Below are positions 32,837 to 43,500 of a stretch of 64,000 bases of DNA, piece after piece. The notes below the pieces were generated by a model. That model was not told the origin of the DNA. It worked only from the letters and a program-made list of their open reading frames with translations, and searched no databases. A program made the translations under genes and the position numbers. Every line of letters begins with the position of its first letter. Within the stretch, counting starts at the first letter, position 1. Origin of the DNA: JANWXD01 sp037446115 (lineage in GTDB: Bacteria > Acidobacteriota > Terriglobia > Bryobacterales > Bryobacteraceae). The DNA lies in contig JBBIJF010000021.1 of the NCBI GenBank assembly GCA_037446115.1, positions 11,163 through 75,162 of the forward strand, read 5' to 3'.

Positions 32837-34225
32837 ATGGCTTTCGCCACCCAAGGATGGCTCCGCGCCGCGGGGGTCTATGTGGCGATCGCGCTAAGCT
32901 TTTCCGGGAGCGCGGTCGGCACTTCCGCACCGGCGCAAGCCCGGTCTCAGCTTGAGGAAGCCGCGCGTTTGATCGAATCAGGCCGTCCGGCGGAAGCCGA
33001 ACGTATCTTGCGCGCCGTGCTCCGCAGCCATCCGCAACACGCCGGCGTGCTGCACCTTCTGGGGATCGCAGCGTTGAAGCAGGAACGCCCGCAGCAAGCC
33101 GCATCGTGGTTCCGGAAGGCCATCGCGGCCCAGCCGGCATTCGGAGCCGCCTACGTCAACCTGGCACGCCTGTTGAAGGAGGGCGGGGACCGTGCCGCGG
33201 CGATTCGAGTCCTCCGCCAGGGCCTAGCCCGCACGCCGCGGGACGCGACTCTGCGGCGGGAGCTGGCCAGCGTACTTGCGGACCAGGGAGATTTCGCGGA
33301 AGCCATCGCCACTTTGCAGGCGATTCCTCCGGCCGAACGCTTCGACGGGTACTGGGAGATGCTCGGCCGGCTGCAGGTTTCTCTGGGCGACTTCGCCCAG
33401 GCGGAGGAAAGTCTGCGGCGAGCGCTGGAGAGCAAGCCGGAATCCGTCAACCTGCTCCGGCAACTGGCGGGGGTTGCCTTAAAGCGGGGTGCAGCGGAGC
33501 GCGGGTGGCAGTACATGGCGCGCGCCTACCGCCTGGCGCCGAACTCGCCGGAATTGCTCTACGAGTACGCACAAGTGAGCCTTCAGAACGGTCTTTCGCG
33601 GGAGGCGGTACTGGCGCTGCGGAAGGCGCTGCTGATGGAACCTGAGCGCCCGGAGTTTCTGCTCGCCTTGGGCAACGCACTGCTGGAGACGCCCGACTAT
33701 CACGACGCGCTGCCGTATTTTGAGCGCTACGTCACGCTGCGACCGGAGGATCCCCAAGGCCGCCTGGCATTGGGATGGGCGTTATTTCTCGGGAGGAATT
33801 TCCCCAAGGCGCGCCAGCAATTCGAGGAAGTGCTGCGGTTGGATCCCCAGCGCGCCGATGCCTACTACCACCTCGGCATGATCGCGTACGAAAGCGGCGA
33901 CAACGCCGGGGCGCTCGAAATGCTCACCCGAGCTGTAGAGCGGGCTCCGGAACACCCCAAGGCTCATTACGGACTCGGCCTGGTCCACGCGCGCGAGCGC
34001 CGCTACGAGCAAGCCCGGGCCGAGTTTGAAACCGCTGCGCGCCTCGACCCGGATGAGCCGAAGGTCCACTACCAGCTCAGCCAGGTGTACGCCCGCCTCG
34101 GCGATGCCGCGCGGGCCCGGGCGTCCTTGCAGCTGTACCGGCAAGCACAGAAACGATCGGAGGACCGCATCAAGCGCAGCCAGCTCCTCTTATCCCACAC
34201 AGCGGAATCCCGCGAGGTGCCGTGA
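32837..34225 (+). CDS. TPR repeat protein, exported (TPR-2)
   Basis: About 462 aa from ATG 32837 (a TTG at 32822 is an alternative). A signal peptide (AAGVYVAIALSFSGSAVG) is followed by about 11 TPR units from residue 35 to 440 with classical A.A.Y.NLA.L/P motifs. A TATTAT box is at 32808-32813. It ends 1 bp before the ATG of the CRTAC1-type gene, so the two are co-translated and their products may act together, for example with the TPR part binding other surface proteins. Confidence 0.8.
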   Translation: MAFATQGWLRAAGVYVAIALSFSGSAVGTSAPAQARSQLEEAARLIESGRPAEAERILRAVLRSHPQHAGVLHLLGIAALKQERPQQAASWFRKAIAAQPAFGAAYVNLARLLKEGGDRAAAIRVLRQGLARTPRDATLRRELASVLADQGDFAEAIATLQAIPPAERFDGYWEMLGRLQVSLGDFAQAEESLRRALESKPESVNLLRQLAGVALKRGAAERGWQYMARAYRLAPNSPELLYEYAQVSLQNGLSREAVLALRKALLMEPERPEFLLALGNALLETPDYHDALPYFERYVTLRPEDPQGRLALGWALFLGRNFPKARQQFEEVLRLDPQRADAYYHLGMIAYESGDNAGALEMLTRAVERAPEHPKAHYGLGLVHARERRYEQARAEFETAARLDPDEPKVHYQLSQVYARLGDAARARASLQLYRQAQKRSEDRIKRSQLLLSHTAESREVP

Positions 34226-34226
34226 G

Positions 34227-35942
34227 ATGAAGTGGTGGTTCGCGGTCCTGCCGGCCTTGGCAAGCTTTTACATGCTCGCCGCGCTTCAGACTTCCTCTTC
34301 GGGCGCTCCCGCCGTGCAATTTGTGGACATCACGGACGCGGCCGGCATCCGCTTTTTCCACATCTCCGCACCGGAAAAGAAATACATTGTCGAGTCCATG
34401 AGCGGCGGCGTGGCGCTGTTTGACTTCGATCGGGACGGCTGCCTGGACATCTATTTCACCAATTCGCTCACGGTCGAAACCGCCTCCAACCCAAAAAGCT
34501 CCCGCAGTGCCCTGTACCGGGGTCGCTGTGACGGCACGTTCACCGACGTTACGGAGCGGGCCGGAGTGGGTTACCCCGGGTGGGCCATGGGCGTGCTGGC
34601 GGCCGACTTTGACGGTGACGGCTGGCAGGACCTGTATGTCACCTGCCTGGGTCCTAACCGGCTTTACCGGAACAACGGCGACGGAACATTCACTGATGTT
34701 ACTTCCCGCGCGGGTGTGGACGATGTGCGGTGGTCCGCAGGGGCGGCGCTCGGTGACTTGGATAACGACGGCAACCAGGATCTGTTCGTCACCAACTACG
34801 TGGACTTCAAGCTGGATGATCTGCCGACCTTCGGCCGGGGCAAGTTCTGCCAGTACCGGGGCATTCCCGTGCAATGCGGGCCCCGGGGCCTGCCGGGGGC
34901 GGGCGATTCCCTGTTCCGCAACAACGGCGACGGGACGTTCACCAACGTCACCGACAAGGCAGGCGTCTCGGATCCCGACGGCCGATACGGCTTGGGCGTG
35001 GTATGGACCGATGTGGACGGCGACGGCTGGCAGGATGTCTATGTAGCCAACGACAGCGGCCCTAACTTCTTGTACCACAACAAACGCGACGGCACATTTG
35101 AAGAAATCGGCTTTCTGGCGGGTTGTGCCGTGGGTGAAGACGGCAATGAGCAGGGATCCATGGGCATTGCGGTCGGAGACTATCTGCACACGGGCCGGTT
35201 TGCCTTTTTCGTAACTAACTTCGCCGATGAGTACAACGCCTTGTATCGCCACGACGAGCCCCTTCTGTTTACAGATGTGTCGTTTCAGTCCGGTGTGGCG
35301 CGCGTCATGGGGCCCTGGGTCGGCTGGGGAACCGCGCTCTTTGACTATGACAACGACGGCTGGCTGGATCTGATGGCGGTCAACGGGCACGTCTATCCGC
35401 AAGTGGACAGCATTCCCGTCGGGTCGCGCTACGCCCAGCGGATCCTGCTGTTCCGCAACAACGGGGACGGGACGTTTTCGGAAGTGGCGGCACAGGCCGG
35501 CGAGGCGCTGATGGTTCCGCGCGTGAGCCGCGGTGCGGCCTTCGGCGATATTGACAACGACGGCGATATTGACGTCGTCATTAACAATCTGGACGGCAAG
35601 CCGACGGTGCTTCGGAACGACGGTGGAAACCGCAACCACTGGATCAACATCCGGCTGAGGGGACATGGGCGAAATCCCGACGCGCTTGGCGCCCGAGTCA
35701 AAGTGGTTTCCGGCGAGCTGGTGCAGTGGGACGAGGTGCGCAGCGGCGGCAGCTACATCTCCTCAAGCGATCTGCGCCTTCATTTCGGCCTGGCGCACCG
35801 CGAACGCGTGGACCTCATCGAGGTTCACTGGCCGGGCGGCAAAACGGAGCTTTATCGGGATCTTCCTGCGGACCGCTTTGTCACGATCGAACAGGGTAAA
35901 GGTGTCGTCAAGACCGAGCCGGCGCGCAAGCAATCTTCGTGA
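34227..35942 (+). CDS. CRTAC1 family protein (FG-GAP repeats plus ASPIC/UnbV)
   Basis: A 571-aa exported protein. The signal is MKWWFAVLPALASFYMLAA. Then come six or more FG-GAP/VCBS blades with Ca-binding loops (DFDRDGCLD, DFDGDGWQD, DLDNDGNQD, DVDGDGWQD, DYDNDGWLD, DIDNDGDID), forming an integrin-like propeller. The C-terminal ASPIC/UnbV domain (about 460-545; GARVKV...SGGSYISSSDLRLHFGL) closes it. Such proteins are extracellular and common beside TPR genes in Acidobacteriota; the exact role is unknown. It follows TPR-2 by 1 bp. Confidence 0.88.
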   Translation: MKWWFAVLPALASFYMLAALQTSSSGAPAVQFVDITDAAGIRFFHISAPEKKYIVESMSGGVALFDFDRDGCLDIYFTNSLTVETASNPKSSRSALYRGRCDGTFTDVTERAGVGYPGWAMGVLAADFDGDGWQDLYVTCLGPNRLYRNNGDGTFTDVTSRAGVDDVRWSAGAALGDLDNDGNQDLFVTNYVDFKLDDLPTFGRGKFCQYRGIPVQCGPRGLPGAGDSLFRNNGDGTFTNVTDKAGVSDPDGRYGLGVVWTDVDGDGWQDVYVANDSGPNFLYHNKRDGTFEEIGFLAGCAVGEDGNEQGSMGIAVGDYLHTGRFAFFVTNFADEYNALYRHDEPLLFTDVSFQSGVARVMGPWVGWGTALFDYDNDGWLDLMAVNGHVYPQVDSIPVGSRYAQRILLFRNNGDGTFSEVAAQAGEALMVPRVSRGAAFGDIDNDGDIDVVINNLDGKPTVLRNDGGNRNHWINIRLRGHGRNPDALGARVKVVSGELVQWDEVRSGGSYISSSDLRLHFGLAHRERVDLIEVHWPGGKTELYRDLPADRFVTIEQGKGVVKTEPARKQSS

Positions 35943-35990
35943 TGTTCCTCCAGCCTCCCCTATGCCATACTGGCGACAGAGGGAGTTGAC

Positions 35991-38204
35991 GTGTTCCGCT
36001 TTTCTGGAATGATCCTTCCGCTATCCATCGCACTGTGGGCGGACGCGCTTTATGCACAGGCGGACGCCTCGCCGCAGGAATCCGTCAAGGAAACCATCAA
36101 AGTCGAGGCGGCCGAGGTCGTCATAGACGCGGTGGTGACGGACCGGCGCAACCGGCTCGTGGGTGATCTTACGGCGGAGGACTTCACAGTCTACGAGGAC
36201 GGGGTGCCGCAAAAGCTCGTCTCGTTTGAAGTGCGCCGCGGGATCCCGGCGAGCAGCCGGGGGACTCCGCGCCGCGCCCAGGAACCGGCGGGACCTGTAT
36301 CCGAAGCTGCGGCGCCTCCCCGGACACTCACCATTCTCCTGCTCGATTACTCGACCACGGAGTTGCCCAATCAGCGACTGGTCCGTGAGGCGGCAACCAG
36401 GTATGTGCGGGAAAGGATGCAGCCCGGTGAGCTATTAGCGGTCTTCGCCCTGGGTACAAGTTTACGGTTTCTCACGGACTTTACCAACGACCGTGAGGTG
36501 CTTCTGGCGGCGCTCCGGACGCGCGATGTGCACGGCGCGGCGGTGGCCGGGGAGCGGACGGATCTCAATGAGATCGCGGCCGGGCGAGGCGGCCTGAGCC
36601 TGACCCTTACAGGTGTGCCCGAGCCGTCGGTCAGCTCGGGCCCCGGAGCCGCGGCCATCGCATCCGGCATGGGAGGCCCGGCTTCGGCGGCCGCCGAAGC
36701 CATGGCGTTGCGGCGCATCGCGGCCCAGTACGCCGTGCTGCGGTCGGCGATGGAGCAGCGGCAAACCCGGGGCGTGCTGACGGCGATCCGCGCCATTGCC
36801 CTCGGGGTGCGGCACCTCGAGGGCCGGAAGAGTCTGGTGCTGTTTTCTCAGGGCTTCGTGGTTCCCCAAGCGCTTTGGTCGGAGCTGCAATCGGTGGTGG
36901 ATGCGGCCAACCGCTCCCAGCTTGCGATTTACGCCATCGACGCGCGCGGGTTAGAGACGCGCCAGCTCAGCGGGGCCCTGGTGCCGCGGGACGAACTGAC
37001 TGCGGCTTTGGGCCAGAGCGAAGATGAGCGCAATCCCCTGGCCGGCCAGGAACGCATGCGGGCGCAAGGTGGAGAGACGGTGTTTGACCGCGCCGGCCAG
37101 GTCGGCCACGACCTGCCCGAAAGCGCACTGCGTTATCTGGCGGCTTCCACCGGGGGCTTCCTGATTCGCAACACGAATGACCTCTTTCAGGGCCTCGCCC
37201 GCGTCAGTGAGGAGATGCAGACTTATTACGTTCTGACGTACCGGCCGAGCAATTCGAACTGGGATGGCAAGTTCCGGCAGGTGCGAGTCGAGGTGCGCAA
37301 TCCCCAGCTCCGCGTCCGGGCGCGCAGCGGATACTACGCCATACCGGCAGAATTCGAATTCCTTGCGCCGGAGGATTACGCCGTCGTCGCCGAGTGGCGC
37401 AGCGCTGCGCGCGAAGCGCAACTGCCGCTCTTTGTGCGCGCCGGCGCTTTCCGGGATTCTGGTAAGCTCTACCGCATCCCGGTGGTTATCGAAGCGCCCG
37501 CATCCGCCATCAGCTTCGAAAAGCGCGCAGGCGGCCACCAGGCGCAGTTCCACATCGTAGGTCTGGTGCGGGACATGCGCGGCCGCCTGCTGACACGGTT
37601 CGGCGGGCGCACGCAGTTCAGCGCCACGCCGGCCGAATATGAAACGCTGAAGCCCGGCACGATCAGTTTTCTCCAGACGTTGTACCTTCCCGCCGGTGAG
37701 TCTTACTCCTTTGAAGTCCTCGTCAAAGATCTGCTCTCCGGAAAAGTCGGCCGCCAACAGGCCGGCCTGTACCTGAGCGAGCCGGGCGAGGAACTGGCGC
37801 TCAGCACCGTGCTGCTGGCCCGGGATGTCGAGAAGGACGCCCGCCCGGGGACGCAGTTTCTCTCCGTCGGCGGGGCCCGCATCCTGCCTTCGGCGCGCTG
37901 CCGGTTCCGCAACGGAGAGAACCTGATTTTTTACCTCGACGTTTACAATCCACAGCCCGGAACGAACAACCAGACGGCGCTGGAGGTCGAGGTGTTCCTG
38001 ATGCGGGAGGGCAAGCGCGTGCCGTTAAGCGTTCCGGTGTTTCGCGTCACGGAAAACATTGCAGAAACACGACGCGTGACGGTATCGCGGTTCTTACAGC
38101 TTACAGGACTTACACCGGGCGATTACATGTTTGTCGTCAGCGTGCGAGACATCCGCTCAGGTCAGGTCCGCAGCGCTCACGCACCTCTCGTCGTGACCGA
38201 GTGA
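35991..38204 (+). CDS. VWFA-related acidobacterial protein (VWA-2)
   Basis: A 737-aa exported protein, GTG start at 35991 with GGGAG 5 nt upstream, signal FSGMILPLSIALWADALYAQ. The same N-terminal signature as VWA-1 is present (VIDAVVTDRRNRLVGDLTAEDFTVYEDGVPQKLVSFEV). The VWA metal-site motif is better preserved here (LLLDYSTTELPN, D-x-S-x-T). Two Ala/Gly-rich insertions are near residues 170-240. It lies 48 bp after the CRTAC1 gene on the same strand and converges with TPR-3. Confidence 0.82.
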   Translation: MFRFSGMILPLSIALWADALYAQADASPQESVKETIKVEAAEVVIDAVVTDRRNRLVGDLTAEDFTVYEDGVPQKLVSFEVRRGIPASSRGTPRRAQEPAGPVSEAAAPPRTLTILLLDYSTTELPNQRLVREAATRYVRERMQPGELLAVFALGTSLRFLTDFTNDREVLLAALRTRDVHGAAVAGERTDLNEIAAGRGGLSLTLTGVPEPSVSSGPGAAAIASGMGGPASAAAEAMALRRIAAQYAVLRSAMEQRQTRGVLTAIRAIALGVRHLEGRKSLVLFSQGFVVPQALWSELQSVVDAANRSQLAIYAIDARGLETRQLSGALVPRDELTAALGQSEDERNPLAGQERMRAQGGETVFDRAGQVGHDLPESALRYLAASTGGFLIRNTNDLFQGLARVSEEMQTYYVLTYRPSNSNWDGKFRQVRVEVRNPQLRVRARSGYYAIPAEFEFLAPEDYAVVAEWRSAAREAQLPLFVRAGAFRDSGKLYRIPVVIEAPASAISFEKRAGGHQAQFHIVGLVRDMRGRLLTRFGGRTQFSATPAEYETLKPGTISFLQTLYLPAGESYSFEVLVKDLLSGKVGRQQAGLYLSEPGEELALSTVLLARDVEKDARPGTQFLSVGGARILPSARCRFRNGENLIFYLDVYNPQPGTNNQTALEVEVFLMREGKRVPLSVPVFRVTENIAETRRVTVSRFLQLTGLTPGDYMFVVSVRDIRSGQVRSAHAPLVVTE

Positions 38205-38247
38205 GGATGCGCTTGTGCGCCTGTCTGAAGGCGGACGGCGGTCTGCG

Positions 38248-40527
38248 CTATGGCTGGGGCACGCGGGCTGTTTCTTGCGCCTTGAGCTCCCGATAGCGGG
38301 CGAGCGCCGCCTGAGCCGCCTGTGTCCGGCCCGCCTTCAGATAAGCTTGCGAAAGCTGGTAGTGGATGTACGACTTGTTCGCATCGAGCTGCACCGCTCT
38401 TTCCAGGCCGGCCAGGGCGTCCTCGGTCTTGCCCAGCTTCAACAGGGCTTTGCCGAGTTCGTACCACGCCTCGGCATAGGCAGGATCGAGTTCCACGGCA
38501 GTTCGAAAACTTCCGACAGCGTCCGGCAGACGGTCCAGAAGCGCAAGCGTAAGTCCCAGGTGGAAGTGCGCTTTGGAGTGTTTGGGGTTGCGGCCAATTT
38601 CCCGCCGGAACTCTTCGGCCGCCTGAGGAAAGCGGGAACGCCGCAGTAGCGCAAGGCCTAGATAGTAATGCCCGTCTGGTACCGCCGGATCCAGCTCGAG
38701 CGCTTTCGAGAATTCGGACGCGGCCTGTTCAAGGTCGCCGCGCACGGCGTGAGCACGACCGAGAGCCAGGTGAACGTCGGCGACCTGGGGATACTTGCCG
38801 GCAAGGGCTTTGAGTAGCTCGAGCCCGCGGTCCCGGTCGCCGGCATAGACTTCGGAAAGCCCGAGTGCGTAGGCCAGTTGGGGATCTTCGAGTGCCTGCC
38901 GGCTCGCGGAACGAAGTTGCTCCACGGCGCACCGGTAGTCGTCACTGAAAAAACAGCTCAGACCGAGCAGCATCCGGGCGCCGGAGTGTTCGGGGCGGGA
39001 CGCCACGAATTTTTGCAAAGCCGCCACGGCCCCCGAGTAATCCTGTGCCTTGAACCTCGCCAGACCGAGGTTGTAGGCCAGGTCGGGCAGCGCAGGAGCC
39101 CAGCGCTCCGCCAGCCCCAGCATCTCGGCCGCTCTGGAAAAATCCCCCGCGCGGGCCCGCAGCAGACCAAGGGCGTTGTAGGCATTGCCGGCCAGTTCTG
39201 CGTAAAACCGCGCCGCTTCGCGGAGCCGCCGTTGTTCTTCCGGGGGAGGCGGTTCGGGAGCAATGATCACCACCTTCCCTTCCATGTTGTCCGCGGCTTC
39301 CTGCAAAGGGTCGGAACCTCCCATGCCGCCGCGGAGATAAGTGCGCAGACGTTCCTGATCCTCTACCGCCGCCCTGGCTTTGTAACTCGCCGCCAGGCTC
39401 AAATGTTTCTTGGCATCCTCGGTCTGCCCGCGCCGCTGCAGTGCCTGTCCCAACAAATAGTGCGCCTTGGAGATCTGATACTGGTTCCGCCTGGGATCGC
39501 TGGTCAATTCGATAGCCCGTTCGAGAAGTGGCACCGCCTTTTCGGTTTCACCCAATAAGTAGTACGTCTGTCCGAGATAAAGAAATGCATCGGGTTTACC
39601 CGGTTCCAGCTGCGCGGCACGCTCGAGGTGGGGCAAAGCCTCCTGTAACTTCCGCTGTTCGACATACACGAGTCCCAGCAGGTAGTGGGCCAGGTATTCG
39701 TTCGGGTTGCGCTGCAGCTCTTTCCGGAAGGCTTCGATCGCCTCCGGGATCATGTTGCGCCCCCCCTGAGACAGGTAAGCCAGACCGAGATAGTAGTGCA
39801 CACGAGGGTAAGCCGGATTCAACGCGATGGCCCGCTGGAACTCTTTGACTGCCTGTTCGGGGTAGTCGGTCTCCCGGTAGGCTGCCCCAAAAAGAATATG
39901 CGTTTGCGCGGTGTCACCGAGGCGGGGCAGAAGCTCGGCAAAAATTCGCTGCGCTCTCTCAAGCTGGCGCTGCTTGAGGTACGTCAAGGCGAGTGTGACC
40001 GCCGTCTCGGTGTCCTCCGGCGCCAGCCGGAGCGCTTCGGAGAGCTCCATGGCGGCGGCGTCGAAGCGGTTCATGCTGAAGTAGAGCTTCCCCAATAGTT
40101 GCCGCCCCTGAGCATGGAACGGATTCTGGCCGAGAAGCGTACGCACCGTTTCGACGCCCTTGAGGAACTCGCCCTTGCGGAGATAAACCACTCCCAGGCC
40201 GAGAAGCGCCGTTTGGGAATCGCCGCTGGCCTGAACGGCCCCCCGGTAGGCCTCCTCGGCCGGATCCAGCTCCGACAGGGCGTGGTGCGCCTGCCCGAGT
40301 TGCTCCAGAGCCAGACCCAGGACCCGGCGGTACTCGCTTTCGGCTCGCGCGAGGTCCCCTTCGCGCTCAGCCTTTTGCGCCGCGTCAAAATAGCGCTGCG
40401 CGATCTGGAGCACGGAGGGGGAACTCTGCCCGGAGGCGAGAGCGCGGGCAGATTCCCCTTCGACGCCCAGCGCAAACCACAGTAGCAGAAGGACTCGCCG
40501 CCCGGGCCAGAGGCGCATCAGTTCCAC
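38248..40527 (-). CDS. TPR repeat protein, exported (TPR-3)
   Basis: A 759-aa protein with a signal peptide (RRVLLLLWFALGVEGESARA) and about 18 TPR units in two blocks, split by a low-complexity Pro/Glu segment (APEPPPPEEQRR, near residue 425). Architecture and length match TPR-1 (765 aa). An internal ATG at 40518 is an alternative start. It lies 48 bp after the second TonB receptor stop, on the same strand, so it may be read from the receptor promoter; no clear terminator separates them. Confidence 0.82.
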   Translation of the reverse strand: MELMRLWPGRRVLLLLWFALGVEGESARALASGQSSPSVLQIAQRYFDAAQKAEREGDLARAESEYRRVLGLALEQLGQAHHALSELDPAEEAYRGAVQASGDSQTALLGLGVVYLRKGEFLKGVETVRTLLGQNPFHAQGRQLLGKLYFSMNRFDAAAMELSEALRLAPEDTETAVTLALTYLKQRQLERAQRIFAELLPRLGDTAQTHILFGAAYRETDYPEQAVKEFQRAIALNPAYPRVHYYLGLAYLSQGGRNMIPEAIEAFRKELQRNPNEYLAHYLLGLVYVEQRKLQEALPHLERAAQLEPGKPDAFLYLGQTYYLLGETEKAVPLLERAIELTSDPRRNQYQISKAHYLLGQALQRRGQTEDAKKHLSLAASYKARAAVEDQERLRTYLRGGMGGSDPLQEAADNMEGKVVIIAPEPPPPEEQRRLREAARFYAELAGNAYNALGLLRARAGDFSRAAEMLGLAERWAPALPDLAYNLGLARFKAQDYSGAVAALQKFVASRPEHSGARMLLGLSCFFSDDYRCAVEQLRSASRQALEDPQLAYALGLSEVYAGDRDRGLELLKALAGKYPQVADVHLALGRAHAVRGDLEQAASEFSKALELDPAVPDGHYYLGLALLRRSRFPQAAEEFRREIGRNPKHSKAHFHLGLTLALLDRLPDAVGSFRTAVELDPAYAEAWYELGKALLKLGKTEDALAGLERAVQLDANKSYIHYQLSQAYLKAGRTQAAQAALARYRELKAQETARVPQP

Positions 40528-40575
40528 TTTAACGCAGATCCGCCTCCTGCCCTCGCCGCCGGGCAGAGAACAGGC

Positions 40576-43500
40576 TCAGAAAATGAACTTCAGCGCGAAC
40601 TGAATCTCTCGAGGATCCCGGGCCCGGGTCGGCAGGCCGAAGGCCGCATTCGTATTGCAGTCCGGGAAAGAGCGGCCGGGCAGAGCATTGCAACCGGTAA
40701 AGCGGTTCGTCGGTTGTCCGGTCGCCGGATCGAGCGTAGTCAGTCCGGACACCTGATAGTTGGTGTCCACCGACCCGGCGAAGAACTGCGTGTGATTAAA
40801 GGTATTGAAGGTCTCGAACCGGAACTGGATTGCCCGCCTCTCTTTGATCTTGAAGTTCTTGTAAATCGCGATGTCGGCCTGGTTGGTCGGCGGACCGTGC
40901 AGAATGCCTTGGCCGGCGGTTCCCAGACGGCCGAGCTGCGGGACGACAAAAGCCCGCGGATTCAGCCATCCGCCGTCCGGCGTGTTAGGACCCTTCGGAT
41001 TGGCGATCAGATCCGGACGGTTGCCGCTCACGCCCACGTCGGCGCCGGAGATCGTGACGGTGAGAGGAACACCTGTGGCGTAGGAATAGATCGCCGTCGT
41101 CTCCCACCCCCCGAGGAAGAACCGTTGCGCCGCCGGCTTGTTGAGCAGCTCCGGGAACTTGTAGATCACGTTCAGGGTGAAAATATGCGGGCGGTCGAAG
41201 TCCGCAGGCCCGCGGTTATAGCGGAAGTTCCACGGGTCTACGAGCCGTGCGCCGCCGCCGTTGCCACAGCAGTTCAGCGACACGATGGACAGCAGCTTGG
41301 AGAAGCTGTAGGAAGCTCCGAAGGAGAAATTGTTGGAGAAGCGCTTCGTCAAGTACGTCTGGAAGGCATGGTAACTGGAGTTTCCGCCATTACTCTGGAA
41401 GAACAATGTGTTCGTGCCTTTGAGCGGGAAGAAGGAACGGAGTGAATCTCTGAGCGTAGTGTCGGAGCCGGGGGTGTAATTGAGCACGGCCCACTGCAAC
41501 CGTTTCTCCGGCGGAACCAGATTCAAATCCCAGTTCATGGGCAGATGGTGGCCGCGGTTGCCGACGTAGGCCACTTCCAGCTTCGTATCCCGGAACAGCT
41601 CCCGCTCGATCGTGAAGTTCCACTGGTAACTGCCCTGGATCTTCCAGTTCGTGTCCACCCCGTCGGTGGGTGTACCTACGCCGACCGTGGGTAGGGCGGC
41701 CGGAAGGCTGTCGAGCGGCCGTCCGTTCGCGAAATTGATGGTGGCATTGAACGGAGGATTCAGCAGCATCTGGCCGATGGGCTGGCTCATGTCGGCGCGG
41801 CCGTAAAAGAATCCGGCCCCGACGCGGATCGCCCACTTGCCCGCCCCAGTGGGATCCCAGGCGATTCCCAGCCGCGGTGCGATGGTGTTGTAGCCGCTCT
41901 TGCGCAGCCCGCGGCCGACGTCAATCCCTCGCAGATTTGCCGAGCCGCCCGCGATCCCCTGATCCGGCATGCGCAGTTCCTTGGGATAGATCATTCCGTT
42001 TTTCGGATCGCCGCCCAGCCTGGGATCGTACAGGCTGGGAATGAAGTTGCCGATACGGTTGTCCGACTGGACGCTGGGGGGAAGAATAGACCAGCGGACG
42101 CCGTAGTCCAGCGTCAGTCGAGGCGTCACACGCCAGGTGTCGGCATAGTAGACTTCGATATTCTTCCACCGGATCTTCGCCCGCGGCTGGTCGGACTGCT
42201 CGTTGCTGCCCCAGTAAGCGCCCTTCAGCAACAGGTCGGCAAGTCCGTTGCCCGTCACGATGCTGCCGTTGCCCGGCGCTTCCGCGGGGCCCCAACCTCC
42301 GCCGACACCGGCGCCGCCCGGAATGGCTGTCGGCCCCCAAAACTGCGGCGTAGTGACATTGGCCCCGCAGCAGTCTTCATCTTTCCGCGTCGGCAGACTC
42401 ACGAAAGCCCCGAATTTAAAAGTGTGGTTCCCGCTGATCTTCGAGAAATCATCCTTCCAGGTGAAAATATCGTGGGCGTTGTCCCACGGTGCAGCGTTCC
42501 AGAGGTTGGCCCCGATGCCTGTCTCGGGCGCCCCCCAGAAGATAGCATGCGTCTTGTTCGGCACGCCCGGAAACACCGAGGCAACTTTGGAAACGATCTC
42601 GCTGTTGATCTCCTCTCCCATGCCGCGTGTGATGAAAATGCGGTTGTTGGAATAGGAGAACTGGAATGTGTTGACGGTGGTGGGGCTGAGCGTCTGCGTC
42701 AGCCGCACGGCCAGACTCTTGGAGGGCTGCTCCCAGCTCGAATCCACAGTGGGAAAACCTGTGTCGCCCCACAAGCCTCCGTCGGTGCCGAAGTTGGGCG
42801 CCGGATTCGACCAGGCGTCGTTGGTAAAGCGTGCCATCAGGTTCGTGTTGGAGGAGATGTTGTAGTCAATCCGGAGCTGCTCCTGCCGCGTATTCAGTTT
42901 GGTGGCGACCGCCTCCACCCAGTTGAAGACCTGTCCGGGATTGTTCTCCCGCGGATAAAGCTTCATGATGGCAAGACCCGCGGGGCTTAGCAGGTCCTGA
43001 GGGATCTTGTCGTTGGGAAAGGGCAGGCCGGTGAAGGGGTTGATCGGCTGCTGCGGATTGAACACGGAACGCGGCGGACTGAAATCACCCACACGCTCCT
43101 TGTCGGTGGGCACCGAAGACTGGCGCGTTACGCCGCGCACCTCCCGCCGCCACTCGTGCGACCAGAAGAAAAACAATTTGTCTTTCTTGATCGGTCCGCC
43201 CACACTGTAGCCGAAATTGTTATGCCGCAGCTTCCCCTTCTCCTTACCAGCTTTGTTCAGGAAGAAGTTGTTCGCGTTCAGCTTGTCGTTGCGGAAAAAC
43301 TCGTACACCGACCCGTGGAACTCGTTGGTGCCGCCTTTGGTCACAAGGTTGATCACGGCCCCGCCGGCGGCAGGCATATCCGCCCCGTACGAATTGCGCT
43401 GGACCTTGAACTCTTCGATCGAATCCACCGAGGGGTAAACCAGAATGGTTCGCCCCGAGCCGTGGTCCACGTTATCCACACCGTCCACCAGCCACGCGTT

